Shown in pieces: positions 1 through 13,144 of a DNA stretch of 30,978 bases. A program made the position numbers and the translations under genes. Source of the stretch: Syntrophaceae bacterium UBA5744 (lineage in GTDB: Bacteria; Desulfobacterota; Syntrophia; Syntrophales; UBA2192). Numbering within the stretch: the stretch's first letter is position 1; each line of letters opens with the position of its first letter. The DNA lies in NCBI GenBank assembly GCA_002419215.1, contig DIFQ01000040.1, positions 32,167 through 63,144 of the forward strand. The letters run 5' to 3'. The notes beneath the pieces are model-generated. The model ran no database searches, was not told the origin of the DNA, and saw only the letters and a program-made list of their open reading frames with translations.

Positions 1-25
1 CGCTACCAGACTGCGCCACGCCCCG
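1..25 (-). tRNA. tRNA-Pro, 5' part only (cut by window edge)
   Basis: Read on the minus strand, the first 25 bases give a tRNA acceptor stem and D-arm of proline type: it starts CGGGGCG, followed by TGGCGCAG and TCTGGTAGCG. The C at position 1 of the tRNA and the CGGGGCG start are characteristic of bacterial tRNA-Pro. The anticodon lies outside the window, so the isoacceptor cannot be named. A matching sigma-70 promoter lies just upstream. Confidence 0.82.
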
Positions 26-44
26 ACACTTGTTTAGATCGTGT

Positions 45-73
45 TTTCTAGCATCATATCCATGAGGTGTCAA
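45..73 (-). promoter_or_regulatory. Sigma-70 promoter of the tRNA-Pro gene
   Basis: On the minus strand a perfect -35 TTGACA (68-73) is followed after 17 bases by TAGAAA (45-50). The tRNA starts 20 bases beyond the -10 element. This is seen directly; use in vivo is inferred. Confidence 0.7.
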
Positions 74-204
74 GCGTTATCCGTCGCCGACAGGGTTATC
101 CTTTCGTGTATTTGCGCGAAAAACAAGCCTGCGATGGGTGCGTAAAACGGCCGGCGGAGCGCAAGAGAGCTGCAGCAAAAAGAACCCCTGAACCCAGGAC
201 CCTG

Positions 205-654
205 TTAGAGGTAATCGCCCCGGCGGAATTTGATCGCTTCCACAGAGGCCGTGATGACAAGACGGTTGAGGAAATCACGGAAGTCGTCTCCTTCGGGCAG
301 GCTTTCCAGAAGGGGTGTGAGCTCGTCGGCCCTGTCCTCGATGTCCCTCAGGGAGGCATAGGCTTCCCTCAGCGGAAGTCCGGGTCCCGACAGGTCTTTC
401 TGCAGAGACTCCAGGAGCACGAGGAGATGATCGGCCCGTCCCAGAAGTTCCTCCATGCCCGGATTGGGAATGAATCCCGCGAACCCTCCTGCAGGCGGAA
501 GGTTTTGAAGGATGTTCGGCTGCGACAACCCGGGAGTCGCCGAGACGGTTTCCTGCAGGACATCGAGAAAACGTTGCCCCGACGCAACGGGACTTTTCTT
601 TTTGTCTGCCGGCTGCGGGGGCTGAAGGTTGTCTGTCCGCTCAATTTTCATCAT
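205..654 (-). CDS. Conserved-looking helical protein of unknown function
   Basis: 149 residues, no signal peptide and no membrane segment. The N-terminus (about residues 1-25) is polar and lysine-rich and looks disordered. The rest reads as amphipathic helices rich in Leu, Glu and Asp, for example a stretch with GRADHLLVLLESLQKDL and a C-terminal segment ending in FRRGDYL. I do not recognise the family. It begins with two consecutive ATG codons (654 and 651) behind an AGGA ribosome-binding site. It follows the small cysteine-rich gene by only 21 bases, so the two are probably co-transcribed toward the tRNA-Pro. Confidence 0.6.
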   Translation of the reverse strand: MMKIERTDNLQPPQPADKKKSPVASGQRFLDVLQETVSATPGLSQPNILQNLPPAGGFAGFIPNPGMEELLGRADHLLVLLESLQKDLSGPGLPLREAYASLRDIEDRADELTPLLESLPEGDDFRDFLNRLVITASVEAIKFRRGDYL

Positions 655-675
655 TCGATCCTCGAGGGGGTCTTT

Positions 676-882
676 CTACTCTTTCTTATCGTCCGTTTGC
701 CCCTCGCGGTTTAGCCATTCTTCCTGCAATCTTTCTCTGTCCCGCATGCATTTGCTGCACCAGGGGTCTGCTCCACACTGTCCTTTGCAGTATTCCCAGA
801 TTTCGTCGGGTCCCTGCTGTCTTTCCCCTGTCGTTTTCTTCTCAGGAAGAGCCGAATCCACCGTATTTTCTTTCATGGTCAT
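676..882 (-). CDS. Small four-cysteine protein of unknown function
   Basis: 68 residues, hydrophilic and highly charged. The central part carries four cysteines in the order CKGQC, then WCSKC (spacing Cx3C, Cx5C, Cx2C), followed by a helical RDRERLQEEWLNRE stretch. The arrangement could bind a metal ion, but no family is recognised. ATG start behind an AGGAA sequence. It is the first gene of a likely two-gene unit with the downstream helical protein (21-base gap). It could alternatively start at the second Met (codon 3). Confidence 0.55.
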   Translation of the reverse strand: MTMKENTVDSALPEKKTTGERQQGPDEIWEYCKGQCGADPWCSKCMRDRERLQEEWLNREGQTDDKKE

Positions 883-972
883 GCAAGTTCCTGTCCAGAA
901 ATAATCATCGCCAGGGTCGGAATTAAAATAATCATTTCAATTCGATGCAGGGTTCTGATAAGGTAATTTACC

Positions 973-2004
973 ATGGAAATGCAGAAAGTTCGAAAGAATA
1001 TTTTCCTGGCGATCCTGATGATCGGGACGATCGCCTTTCTCTGGCTGCTGAAACCCTTCGCCTACCCCATCTTCTGGGGAGCCGTAATCGCAGGCCTGTT
1101 CGGCCCGCTGTACAAGAGAGTCAATCGCAAGCTCAGGCACCCGAACGTGAGCACCGCGATGATGCTGATCGTGGTGATTTTTGTCATTATTTTGCCACTT
1201 GTCGTGATTGCAAGCGTCCTTCTGGCCCAGGCCATCGATATGTATTCCGCGCTAAAAGACACGGCGGACATCCAGCAGAAGGCCCAGGGGATCATCAACC
1301 TTTTGAAGGGGAATCCTTATCTTCAGAAACTCGACCTGGATGAAAAGGCGCTGACCGAGACATTTTACAATATTTCCGGGAGCATTTCAAAATACATCGT
1401 GGGCTACCTCACCGATCTGACCCAGAATACGCTTCTTCTGATCATTAATTTCGTCGTGATGCTTTACTGCCTCTTCTTCTTTATCCGGGACGGGGACAGG
1501 CTCTTGAGGGGTTCCCTTTATATTCTGGAGCTGAAAGACGAGATTGGGAACCGGATCTACGAGCGATTCACCTCGACAGCGCGGGCCACACTCAAGGGAA
1601 CACTCATTATCGGGCTGATCCAGGGCACGATGGGAGGCATTCTCTTCTGGGCCGTGGGGATCAACAGCGCAATCGTCTGGGGGGTGATCATGGTCCTTGC
1701 CGCCATGATCCCGGGGATCGGATGTGCCATCATCTGGGCGCCGGCGGCACTCATCATGCTTGCAACCGGCCATATCTGGGAGGGCATCGTGATCCTTGCC
1801 GTAGGCTCCCTGGTAATCAGCTCGATCGACAACATCCTCCGCCCGTTGCTTGTCGGCAAGGACACCCAGATGCACCCGCTTCTCATTTTTCTTTCAACCC
1901 TCGGGGGGATCGCTGTCTTCGGGGTCTCCGGGTTTGTCATCGGGCCGATCATCACGGCGCTGCTGTCGACCCTGTGGGAGATCTACGAAAAAGATTATCA
2001 ATAA
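973..2004 (+). CDS. AI-2E transporter family permease (PerM/YdiK type)
   Basis: 343 residues, the usual length of this family. It has several hydrophobic segments: two near the N-terminus (about 10-30 and 32-50), one at about 60-85, a long soluble stretch at about 85-150, then a helix pair around 150-175 and a C-terminal bundle from about 205 to 335. The C-terminal GVIMVLAAMIPGIG and NILRPLLVGKDTQMHPLLIFLSTLGGIAVFG stretches are the signature of AI-2E/PerM permeases. Members are inner-membrane proteins; some export autoinducer-2 or act as Na+/H+ antiporters, but most have no known substrate, so the name should not be read as function. ATG at 973 behind AAGGTAA. It is a single gene ending just before a strong hairpin terminator. 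Confidence 0.9.
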   Translation: MEMQKVRKNIFLAILMIGTIAFLWLLKPFAYPIFWGAVIAGLFGPLYKRVNRKLRHPNVSTAMMLIVVIFVIILPLVVIASVLLAQAIDMYSALKDTADIQQKAQGIINLLKGNPYLQKLDLDEKALTETFYNISGSISKYIVGYLTDLTQNTLLLIINFVVMLYCLFFFIRDGDRLLRGSLYILELKDEIGNRIYERFTSTARATLKGTLIIGLIQGTMGGILFWAVGINSAIVWGVIMVLAAMIPGIGCAIIWAPAALIMLATGHIWEGIVILAVGSLVISSIDNILRPLLVGKDTQMHPLLIFLSTLGGIAVFGVSGFVIGPIITALLSTLWEIYEKDYQ

Positions 2005-2012
2005 AAACAGGC

Positions 2013-2126
2013 TAAAGGCACAAGGCTAAAGGCTAAAGGTCAAGAAGAATAAAAAAGGATCGGGAGTGCTCCCGATCCTTTTTCCGTCGTATCCTTTAAC
2101 CTTGGACCTTGCGCCTTTTGCCTTTC
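2013..2126. repeat. AAGGCTAAAGG-type direct repeats inverted around a terminator
   Basis: The left part (about 2010-2040) holds three degenerate copies of a motif like AGGCTAAAGG. On the right (about 2092-2127) the minus strand holds a related run (AAGGCAAAAGGCGCAAGG). The two sides form an imperfect long inverted repeat around the central terminator. This resembles the short purine-rich intergenic repeats found in several delta-proteobacterial genomes; function unknown. Confidence 0.45.
2049..2083. terminator. Bidirectional hairpin terminator between the permease and carB
   Basis: A near-perfect inverted repeat, AAAAAAGGATCGGGAG then CTCCCGATCCTTTTT with a short loop, has an A-run on one side and a T-run on the other. 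It can therefore terminate both converging transcription units. Confidence 0.85.
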
Positions 2127-5327
<3,201 letters not shown>

Positions 5328-5413
5328 ACTGTGGTCTCCCTCGGTTTCCATGGTGAAGCGGCAGTGGGTGCCGTCTGTAAGTTCCCTTGAATACTGGATA
5401 TTAAGGCGTTGGC

Positions 5414-5442
5414 ACTATAGGTTAGACGCCCGCCGGTGTCAA
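5414..5442 (-). promoter_or_regulatory. Sigma-70 promoter of carB
   Basis: On the minus strand a perfect TTGACA (5437-5442) is separated by exactly 17 bases from TATAGT (5414-5419). It lies about 87 bases before the chosen carB start, with no gene between. Confidence 0.8.
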
Positions 5443-5517
5443 GGCAAAACTAGGCAAGGGGCGGAAAATGCGAAGAAGGGAACAGATATCGAACGGTTGC
5501 AAAGCCGCAGTGGAAGT

Positions 5518-6087
5518 TCAACACCCGATGCAGAGATATCTCCGGAACTTCTCGAGTCGTTTTTCCTTGATCCCCTTGACCCGCGTGAGTTCCTCGAGCT
5601 TGCGCATCGTCCCGTTGAGACGTCGATCCTCCATGATCCTCTCGGCCGTTTTCCCGCCGATACCCGGGACGAGCGCAAGATCATCCAGCGATGCACGGTT
5701 GATGTCGATGGCGATGCCGAGTGCCAGGCGCTTGTCTGCAGCCATGGTCTCTACGGAGATACCGGAACGCATCGGCAGCAGGTTGACCGTTGTCGCCGTT
5801 TGGATCGCTCCGAACCTCTTTGCATCTCCGGTCCCGCCGTCTGTCGTGATGCCGGCCATGTCCAAAAACGCGGCCAAAGGGGTTCCCCTCGGGATATGGT
5901 AGATTCCGTTTCGGCCCGACTCGCCGGCGATCTCCACGGCGATCGTTCCGTGCTTCTCGACGGCGAAAGGGATCTCCTGGATTCCTGGATCGCACGGGGT
6001 CCGTGAAGGAAGGGCAAGAAAAACGAGAAGTGCCGTTACGGCAAGAAGGGTGAAGCTTCCGAGAACATGCTCCCTGCCTGGTTTCAT
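5518..6087 (-). CDS. ComEA-like exported helix-hairpin-helix protein
   Basis: 189 residues. The N-terminus has one hydrophobic segment (about residues 10-27, FTLLAVTALLVFLAL) that would anchor or export it. Residues about 40-115 look like an SLBB-type beta domain (GIYHIPRGTPLAAFLDMAGI). The C-terminus from about 128 holds the tandem helix-hairpin-helix domain typical of ComEA: IDINRASLDDLALVPGIGGKTAERI and a second hairpin VKGIKEKRLEKFRRYL. ComEA proteins bind double-stranded DNA at the cell surface during competence; many non-competent anaerobes carry similar proteins of unknown role. ATG start. It is on the carB strand, but a promoter separates the two genes. Confidence 0.82.
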   Translation of the reverse strand: MKPGREHVLGSFTLLAVTALLVFLALPSRTPCDPGIQEIPFAVEKHGTIAVEIAGESGRNGIYHIPRGTPLAAFLDMAGITTDGGTGDAKRFGAIQTATTVNLLPMRSGISVETMAADKRLALGIAIDINRASLDDLALVPGIGGKTAERIMEDRRLNGTMRKLEELTRVKGIKEKRLEKFRRYLCIGC

Positions 6088-6166
6088 GAGCCCCTGCCCT
6101 CGATGAAAAGGCCGGACGCACCTGCACAGACAGATCGGCCCGGCCTCGTTTCAAGCGGCGATTGAT

Positions 6167-7387
6167 TTACTTCCGGTCCAGCCCGAAGGTTTCGTGGAGG
6201 ACCATGACGGCCAGTTCCGTGTACTTGGACTCGATGACACAGGAGATCTTGATCTCCGAAGTGCTGATCATGAGAATGTTGATGCCTTCCTTGGCGAGGG
6301 CCGCAAACATCTGTGAGGCCACCCCGGCGTGGCTGCGCATGCCCACCCCGATGATGGATACCTTGGAGATGTTCTGGTCATACTGGACACCCTGGGCCCC
6401 GATATCCGAGGCAACGGGGCCGATCAGCCGCTCCACCTCTCTCATGTCCTTCTTGGAGACGGTGAAGGAGAGATCCGTGAAAGCCTCCACGCTGGCATTC
6501 TGGATGATCATGTCCACGGGGATGTTGCGGTCCGACAGCGTCGTGAACAGGCGGGCCGCGATGCCGGGCCGGTCCGGCACATGGACGACGGTGACCTTCG
6601 CCTGATCCCTGTCATAGGTGACTCCCGACACAACCACTGCTTCCATTTCCTCATCCTCCTTCGTGACCAGAGTGCCTTCATCATCGGTGAACGACGATTT
6701 CACGTAAATGGGGACATCGTATTTCTTTGCCAGTTCAACGGAGCGGGGATGAAGGACCTTGGCCCCTGCGCTGGCCATCTCCAGCATCTCGTCGTAGGAG
6801 ACCTTGACCAGTTTGCGGGCCGACCGGCAGAGGTTCGGGTCCGTCGTGTAGACACCGTCCACGTCGGTGTAGATCTCGCAGACATCGGCCTTCAGGGCGG
6901 CCGCCAGCGCCACGGCGCTCGTGTCGGATCCTCCGCGGCCCAGCGTCGTGACATGATTTTCCGTGTCAACCCCCTGGAAACCGGCTACCACGACGACGTG
7001 TCCCTTCTTCAGCTCCCTTTCGATTTCCCGGGTATCTACCTTGAGGATCCGCGCCTTCATGTGGGCACGGTCCGTGTGAATCTTGACCTGATGAGCCAGA
7101 AACGAACGGGCCTTGTGTCCCAACCGGTTGAGCGTCAGGGCCAGCAGCGTCACCGTCACCTGTTCGCCCGTGGCGATCAGGGCATCATACTCCCGATCGT
7201 CGGGCTTGCCCTCCGATGCCTGGTTGGCAAGCCCGATGAGGCGATCCGTCTCACCCGCCATTGCCGACAACACGACGACCAGGTTGTTTCCCCCTTCTTT
7301 TGCGCGGATGACCCGATCGGCCACATTCCGGATCTTGTCCAGGTTGGCAACGGAGGTGCCGCCGTATTTCTGTACGATCAACGCCAT
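6167..7387 (-). CDS. lysC: Aspartate kinase
   Basis: 406 residues. It phosphorylates aspartate in the first step of lysine, threonine and methionine synthesis. The start MALIVQKYGGTSVANLDKI is the classic aspartokinase N-terminus, and the nucleotide/substrate region shows TTLGRGGSDTSAVALAAALKAD. The C-terminal third (about 260-406) carries two ACT domains, the usual site of feedback inhibition by lysine or threonine. The ATG at 7387 has AGGAGG nine bases upstream and gives the standard length. A longer in-frame reading from 7477 adds 30 residues not typical of the family and is rejected. It follows tsaE with about 110 bases between. Confidence 0.96.
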   Translation of the reverse strand: MALIVQKYGGTSVANLDKIRNVADRVIRAKEGGNNLVVVLSAMAGETDRLIGLANQASEGKPDDREYDALIATGEQVTVTLLALTLNRLGHKARSFLAHQVKIHTDRAHMKARILKVDTREIERELKKGHVVVVAGFQGVDTENHVTTLGRGGSDTSAVALAAALKADVCEIYTDVDGVYTTDPNLCRSARKLVKVSYDEMLEMASAGAKVLHPRSVELAKKYDVPIYVKSSFTDDEGTLVTKEDEEMEAVVVSGVTYDRDQAKVTVVHVPDRPGIAARLFTTLSDRNIPVDMIIQNASVEAFTDLSFTVSKKDMREVERLIGPVASDIGAQGVQYDQNISKVSIIGVGMRSHAGVASQMFAALAKEGINILMISTSEIKISCVIESKYTELAVMVLHETFGLDRK

Positions 7388-7498
7388 GAAATCGATCCTC
7401 CTGAAAACGATTGCACGCACAGCCCCCGCAGCGCCCGACGTGGGCTCGTCGAACGTTGCTGCGGGGTAAGCGGGCATGACAACCAGTAATCCCCTTCC

Positions 7499-7999
7499 TT
7501 ACGTTTGCAAATTCCTGCCACCCTGGCGCGGGGAATTTACCCTCAAAAGCTCCTCGAGCTTCCTGATCTTCTCCGCGGGTCCCTCCAGGATCATTTCCCG
7601 GGTGTTCTCGTCGATGTATCGCATGCTGACAAAAAGGGTCCTTGCCGGAAGGATGTCCCTGATCTTCTCGGCCCACTCGATCACGACGATCCCGCCGCCT
7701 TCGAAATACTCCTCGTAGCCCATGTCCTCGAGATCCCGGGGCCCCGAAAGCCGGTAGACATCGAGGTGAATAAGAGGAATCTTCCCGGGGTACTCGTTGA
7801 TCAGGGTGAAGGTGGGACTCACAACCGGGACGTTTTCCGCAACGCCCAGCCCCTTTGCCATGCCCTGGGCGAGGCAGGTCTTCCCGGAACCCAACTCCCC
7901 GATGAGGGCGACGATGTCCCCTTTTGCGAGGATCGCCCCGATGAGACGGCCCACTTCCAGAGTCTGCTCCCGACTATCAGAAATCAGCTTCAAAATCAA
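7499..7999 (-). CDS. tsaE: tRNA threonylcarbamoyladenosine synthesis ATPase TsaE
   Basis: 166 residues. TsaE is the P-loop ATPase that works with TsaB and TsaD to make the t6A modification at position 37 of ANN-decoding tRNAs. The Walker A motif GELGSGKT, the downstream SPTFTLINEYPG and the LIHLDVYRLSGPRDLEDMGYEEYF segment are diagnostic. It overlaps acpS in TTGA (TTG start, TGA stop), which suggests translational coupling. The second in-frame TTG six bases further on sits better behind AGAGG, so the true N-terminus may be two residues shorter. Confidence 0.93.
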   Translation of the reverse strand: MILKLISDSREQTLEVGRLIGAILAKGDIVALIGELGSGKTCLAQGMAKGLGVAENVPVVSPTFTLINEYPGKIPLIHLDVYRLSGPRDLEDMGYEEYFEGGGIVVIEWAEKIRDILPARTLFVSMRYIDENTREMILEGPAEKIRKLEELLRVNSPRQGGRNLQT

Positions 8000-8403
8000 T
8001 TCCTCTCTGGCGGCTTTTTGCCTTTGCCCCGACCCGGCTCGAAGACGACCATCGCCACGGCGTATTCGGCCGTGTGGGAAATGCTGACATGGACCTTTCG
8101 GATCTTTTTCCCTTCCAGTATTTTCCGGATGCTCTCGGAAAACCGGAAAAACGGCTTTCCCGCCCCGTCGTTGAGCAGTTCGATCTCATGCCAGCGGATG
8201 CCGCGGGCGGACCCCAGGCACTTGATGAAGGCCTCCTTGGCGGCAAAGCGGGCGGCAAAGCGCAGCGCCTCGTCCCGGTGCAGCCGGCAGTACTGGGCTT
8301 CGCGGGGGGAGAAGATCCTTGACACGAACCGGTCCCCCCATCGCTCGAGTGCGTTTTTGATCCGCTTCACGTCGGCAATGTCGACCCCTACGGCATCGAT
8401 CAT
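7996..8403 (-). CDS. acpS: Holo-[acyl-carrier-protein] synthase
   Basis: 135 residues. It transfers the 4'-phosphopantetheine arm of CoA to acyl carrier protein. The N-terminal AVGVDIADVKRI contains the Mg2+-binding aspartate, and RFAAKEAFIKCLG is the second conserved motif with the catalytic glutamate and lysine. The C-terminal VHVSISHTAEYAVAMVVFE is also characteristic. The end (FEPGRGKGKKPPERN) is a basic tail slightly longer than usual. ATG overlaps the folP stop in ATGA, so folP-acpS-tsaE form one tightly packed unit. The NAD(P)HX-repair gene often found between acpS and tsaE in related genomes is absent here. Confidence 0.94.
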   Translation of the reverse strand: MIDAVGVDIADVKRIKNALERWGDRFVSRIFSPREAQYCRLHRDEALRFAARFAAKEAFIKCLGSARGIRWHEIELLNDGAGKPFFRFSESIRKILEGKKIRKVHVSISHTAEYAVAMVVFEPGRGKGKKPPERN

Positions 8404-9611
8404 CGGACTCTCCTGATGGCGTCGGCCATGGCGGCGACGCGCTTCATGGCCCCGACGTCGTGTACCCGGATGATGCTGGCCCCGTTCAGAACAGCCGCCG
8501 TCACCGCTGCGGCGGTCCCCTCGATCCGGTCTGCCGGGCGCGAGACCCCCGTGATCTTGCCCGTGAAGTGTTTGCGGGACACACCGACGCAGATCGGCCT
8601 TCCCAGGGCCTTGAATTCCCCGAGTTGCCGCAGAAGCCGGAGGTTGTCGTCGACGCTCTTGCCGAAGCCGATCCCCGGATCGACGATCAGATTGTCCGCC
8701 GCGATTCCCGAAGAGGAGGCCTTCTCGATCCGGTCCGCGAGGAAATCGCGGATCTCCCCGATGAGCGACGTGTAGGCGAGATCGCCTTTCTGCATGGTCG
8801 CGGGGGACCCGCGCATGTGCATGAGGATCACCGGCACGCCCGCAGAGGCGGCTACCCGGGCCATTCTGGCGTCTCCCCGGAGGGCCGTGATGTCGTTGAT
8901 GATCTCGGCCCCCGCGTCGATGGCCTGACGAGCCACCTCGGCCTTCGTGGTGTCGATTGACAGGGGGACGTCGGTCTCGCGGGCGATGCGGCGGATCAGC
9001 GGCACCACCCTGCGGAGCTCTTCCCGGAGGGGGACCGGTTCTGCGCCGGGACGGGAGGACTCCCCGCCCACGTCGAGGATGTCCGCCCCCTCGTCGAGCA
9101 ATTTCATGGCCTGCCGCAGCCCCTCCTCCTCGCAGGTGATCGTGCCGCCGTCGGAGAAGGAGTCCGGGGTTGCGTTGAGCACCCCCATGACGAGGGTACG
9201 CTTCGAAAGCCCGATTGCGCGCCGGGGCGTTTTCAGCTCAAAGGACTCCTTCGACAGGTTGCGGAGCAGCTCCTGGAGATCGGAGGCGATGGCCTTCAAC
9301 CCGAAGGGCTGGAGACCGGCCTTTTCGATGAAGCGATGAATCTGTTTCCCGGTGCCCATGATGAGCACGTCCGTCTTCTCGGTGCTGCAGTCGACGGAGC
9401 CTCGCGATACGGCGGCATCGCCTCCCAGCGAGAGCATCTCCTGCTTGATGATGTTGGCCACTTTCGGCTTGAGCCCCTCGATGAGCAGGTTCCAGTGTCT
9501 CATCTTGGGCCCCATCGAGGCAATCCCGTAGGGTTCGACGCCGATCTTTCTCATGCAGTTCTCGGCCTCGTGAAGCGACGTTACGGGAAGGGGGCGGATG
9601 CGGTTCTTCAA
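8400..9611 (-). CDS. folP: Dihydropteroate synthase with N-terminal extension
   Basis: 403 residues. It condenses p-aminobenzoate with dihydropterin pyrophosphate in folate synthesis. The TIM-barrel core starts near residue 138 with LVMGVLNATPDSFSDGG. It continues with DILDVGGESSRPGAEPV, VPLSIDTTKAEVA, INDITAL, LMHMRGSPATMQ and DPGIGFGKS, all substrate-binding motifs of DHPS. About 135 residues precede the core, a variant common in anaerobic delta-proteobacteria and Clostridia; the function of the extension is not known to me. The start is TTG at 9611 with AGAGG upstream; an ATG at 9554 would drop 19 residues that look conserved in type (PLPVTSLHEAENC). A terminator lies just upstream. Confidence 0.94.
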   Translation of the reverse strand: MKNRIRPLPVTSLHEAENCMRKIGVEPYGIASMGPKMRHWNLLIEGLKPKVANIIKQEMLSLGGDAAVSRGSVDCSTEKTDVLIMGTGKQIHRFIEKAGLQPFGLKAIASDLQELLRNLSKESFELKTPRRAIGLSKRTLVMGVLNATPDSFSDGGTITCEEEGLRQAMKLLDEGADILDVGGESSRPGAEPVPLREELRRVVPLIRRIARETDVPLSIDTTKAEVARQAIDAGAEIINDITALRGDARMARVAASAGVPVILMHMRGSPATMQKGDLAYTSLIGEIRDFLADRIEKASSSGIAADNLIVDPGIGFGKSVDDNLRLLRQLGEFKALGRPICVGVSRKHFTGKITGVSRPADRIEGTAAAVTAAVLNGASIIRVHDVGAMKRVAAMADAIRRVR

Positions 9612-9622
9612 GGGTTGCCTCT

Positions 9623-9660
9623 AAAAAAAGGGTGCGCTCCCAGGCAGAAGGAAACGCACC
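9623..9660 (-). terminator. Terminator between ftsH and folP
   Basis: On the minus strand GGTGCG (9655-9660) and CGCACC (9631-9636) can pair, followed by C and a run of seven T (complement of 9623-9629). It would end ftsH transcription 12 bases before the folP TTG, so folP expression needs read-through or a promoter inside the gap. Confidence 0.65.
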
Positions 9661-9726
9661 GTGTCGGGCTCTGCATAAGGCGCCTGCTGACTGGGCCGGC
9701 GGGCACCCACCGGTTGGCCGGTCTGT

Positions 9727-11559
<1,833 letters not shown>

Positions 11560-11681
11560 TCCTCGATTTCCTCCATGATAGGGGTTGTCAATCTGGCAGC
11601 CGTACCGGATGACAGGCCGTGAGAGCTGAAAACGGGCTCTCGAGATCCCGAATTCCCGTCACCCGGATGTAAAACGTGTTA

Positions 11682-11710
11682 ATTATACCAACATCGTTAA
11701 ATTTTCAAAC
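11682..11710 (-). promoter_or_regulatory. Sigma-70 promoter of ftsH
   Basis: A perfect -10 TATAAT lies on the minus strand at 11682-11687, with GTTTGA at 17-base spacing (11705-11710), or TTGAAA at 15. It sits at the tilS stop codon and gives a leader of roughly 115 bases that can form a small GAGAGC/GCTCTC hairpin. Confidence 0.65.
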
Positions 11711-13132
11711 GATTTCTGCGCTCAGGATGCGTTTGCTTCCCTTCCCTACGCGCACCCTTTCCGACAGACGCACACCCGGCACCCAGAGGACGGAAATACC
11801 GTCGGCCACAACGGGAATCCGGCCCCTGAGTCCCCTCGGGATCTTCTCGTCGATCAAAATCGACTTGAGTTTCCGTGTACCCTTCATGCCCAGGGGCTGG
11901 ATGCGGTCTCCCGGCAAGATGTTGCGGACGACGAGCGGGAATGCAATCCGTTCCATATCCAGGTAGGCCTTTCGCTGCGTCGAAAGGTCGGCCGGCGCCC
12001 TCCTGAGCTCACGGAACCGGATGCACATCGCTCCCCCGGGGATGCGGACAGTGCCCGGGATGGAAACTTCGAACCGGTACGGCTCCCCCGGGTCTTCCGG
12101 TTCAGTCTCCCCGCGGGGCCGCCCGCCAAGTCGCGAGACCCGGCGGAATTCGAGAAGACCGTACGATCTTCCGACCCGGAGCCCTCCCGGCAGATCCAGC
12201 GATCCACCCGGATTTGCTCCACCCGCCATATCCAGCACGGCCTCTACGTGTTCCAACCCGATGGCGGCATCCCCGGCGGATACGTCCCGGGCGATTTCCA
12301 GAATCGTTCTTCGCTGCAGGGCCGGATGCAGGCTCGTCAGCTCTTCGATGGGAACTTCCGTGGGATTTTCCAGGCCCCTGCCCTCCCGCCAGCGCGAAAG
12401 TCGAATCTGTACCTGCTCCGTCATATAATCATTTTCAGTCCGAATGACGTCCGCGAGCCGGCAGAGTGTTTCGCCGATGGACGGGTTGAACCGCTTCTCC
12501 AGCTCCGGGATGAGGCTGAAACGAATTCGGTTGCGAAGGAACCGCTCATCGGTATTGGAACTGTCATCGACGAAGGAAAGTCCCTCTGCTGCAAGGCAAT
12601 CGACGATCTCCCGGCGCGAGCACTCGATGAGAGGTCGGATGAACGTGCCCCCGTTTCGGACGGGGGGAATTCCCGAAAGTCCGTTGAGCCCCGCGCCCCG
12701 GATGATGTTCATGAGAACCGTCTCGGCCTGGTCGCCCTGATGGTGACCCAGCGCAATCCGGGTGGCCCCCGCTTTTCGAAGTGCTTTCTCGAGGAATCCG
12801 TAGCGTCTTCGACGGAGATAATCCTCGACGGAAATCCCCCGGGGCCTTGCTGTGTCTTTGAGGGACCCGCAGATCAGGGCGACCCCGACGGATTTGCAAA
12901 GGGCCCGCACGAAGGCCTCGTCCCGATCCGATTCGGAAGCCCTGGTTTTGTGGTTGAAATGGGCTGCCGTGAGGGAAATCCCGAAGGCGGGACTCAGACG
13001 GTTCAGCACCGCGAGAAGGGCCACCGAGTCGGCGCCTCCCGACAACCCGACCAGGACGTGATCCCCCTTTCGGAGCATGCCGTGCTTCCTGATCGTTTTC
13101 CGAACCTTGGTCAATAGCTTTGAGGTCAGCAT
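11705..13132 (-). CDS. tilS: tRNA(Ile)-lysidine synthase
   Basis: 475 residues. It converts C34 of tRNA-Ile(CAU) to lysidine using ATP and lysine, so that AUA is read as isoleucine. The PP-loop SGGADSVALL is at residues 31-40. It is followed by AAHFNHKTRASESDRDEAFV and LGHHQGDQAETVLMNIIRGAGLNGLSGI, the family's N-terminal core. The C-terminal part (about 380-475), with RNILPGDRIQPLGMKGTRKLKSILIDEKIP, is the TilS substrate-binding domain. The long form, with middle and C-terminal domains, matches the E. coli-type enzyme. ATG start with AAGGA close upstream; gph ends 12 bases before it. Confidence 0.95.
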   Translation of the reverse strand: MLTSKLLTKVRKTIRKHGMLRKGDHVLVGLSGGADSVALLAVLNRLSPAFGISLTAAHFNHKTRASESDRDEAFVRALCKSVGVALICGSLKDTARPRGISVEDYLRRRRYGFLEKALRKAGATRIALGHHQGDQAETVLMNIIRGAGLNGLSGIPPVRNGGTFIRPLIECSRREIVDCLAAEGLSFVDDSSNTDERFLRNRIRFSLIPELEKRFNPSIGETLCRLADVIRTENDYMTEQVQIRLSRWREGRGLENPTEVPIEELTSLHPALQRRTILEIARDVSAGDAAIGLEHVEAVLDMAGGANPGGSLDLPGGLRVGRSYGLLEFRRVSRLGGRPRGETEPEDPGEPYRFEVSIPGTVRIPGGAMCIRFRELRRAPADLSTQRKAYLDMERIAFPLVVRNILPGDRIQPLGMKGTRKLKSILIDEKIPRGLRGRIPVVADGISVLWVPGVRLSERVRVGKGSKRILSAEIV

Positions 13133-13144
13133 GCTTCCTTGCGG

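Noticed and set aside
6329..7489. Plus-strand frame of 386 codons
   Set aside because: Antisense to lysC with no recognisable domain.
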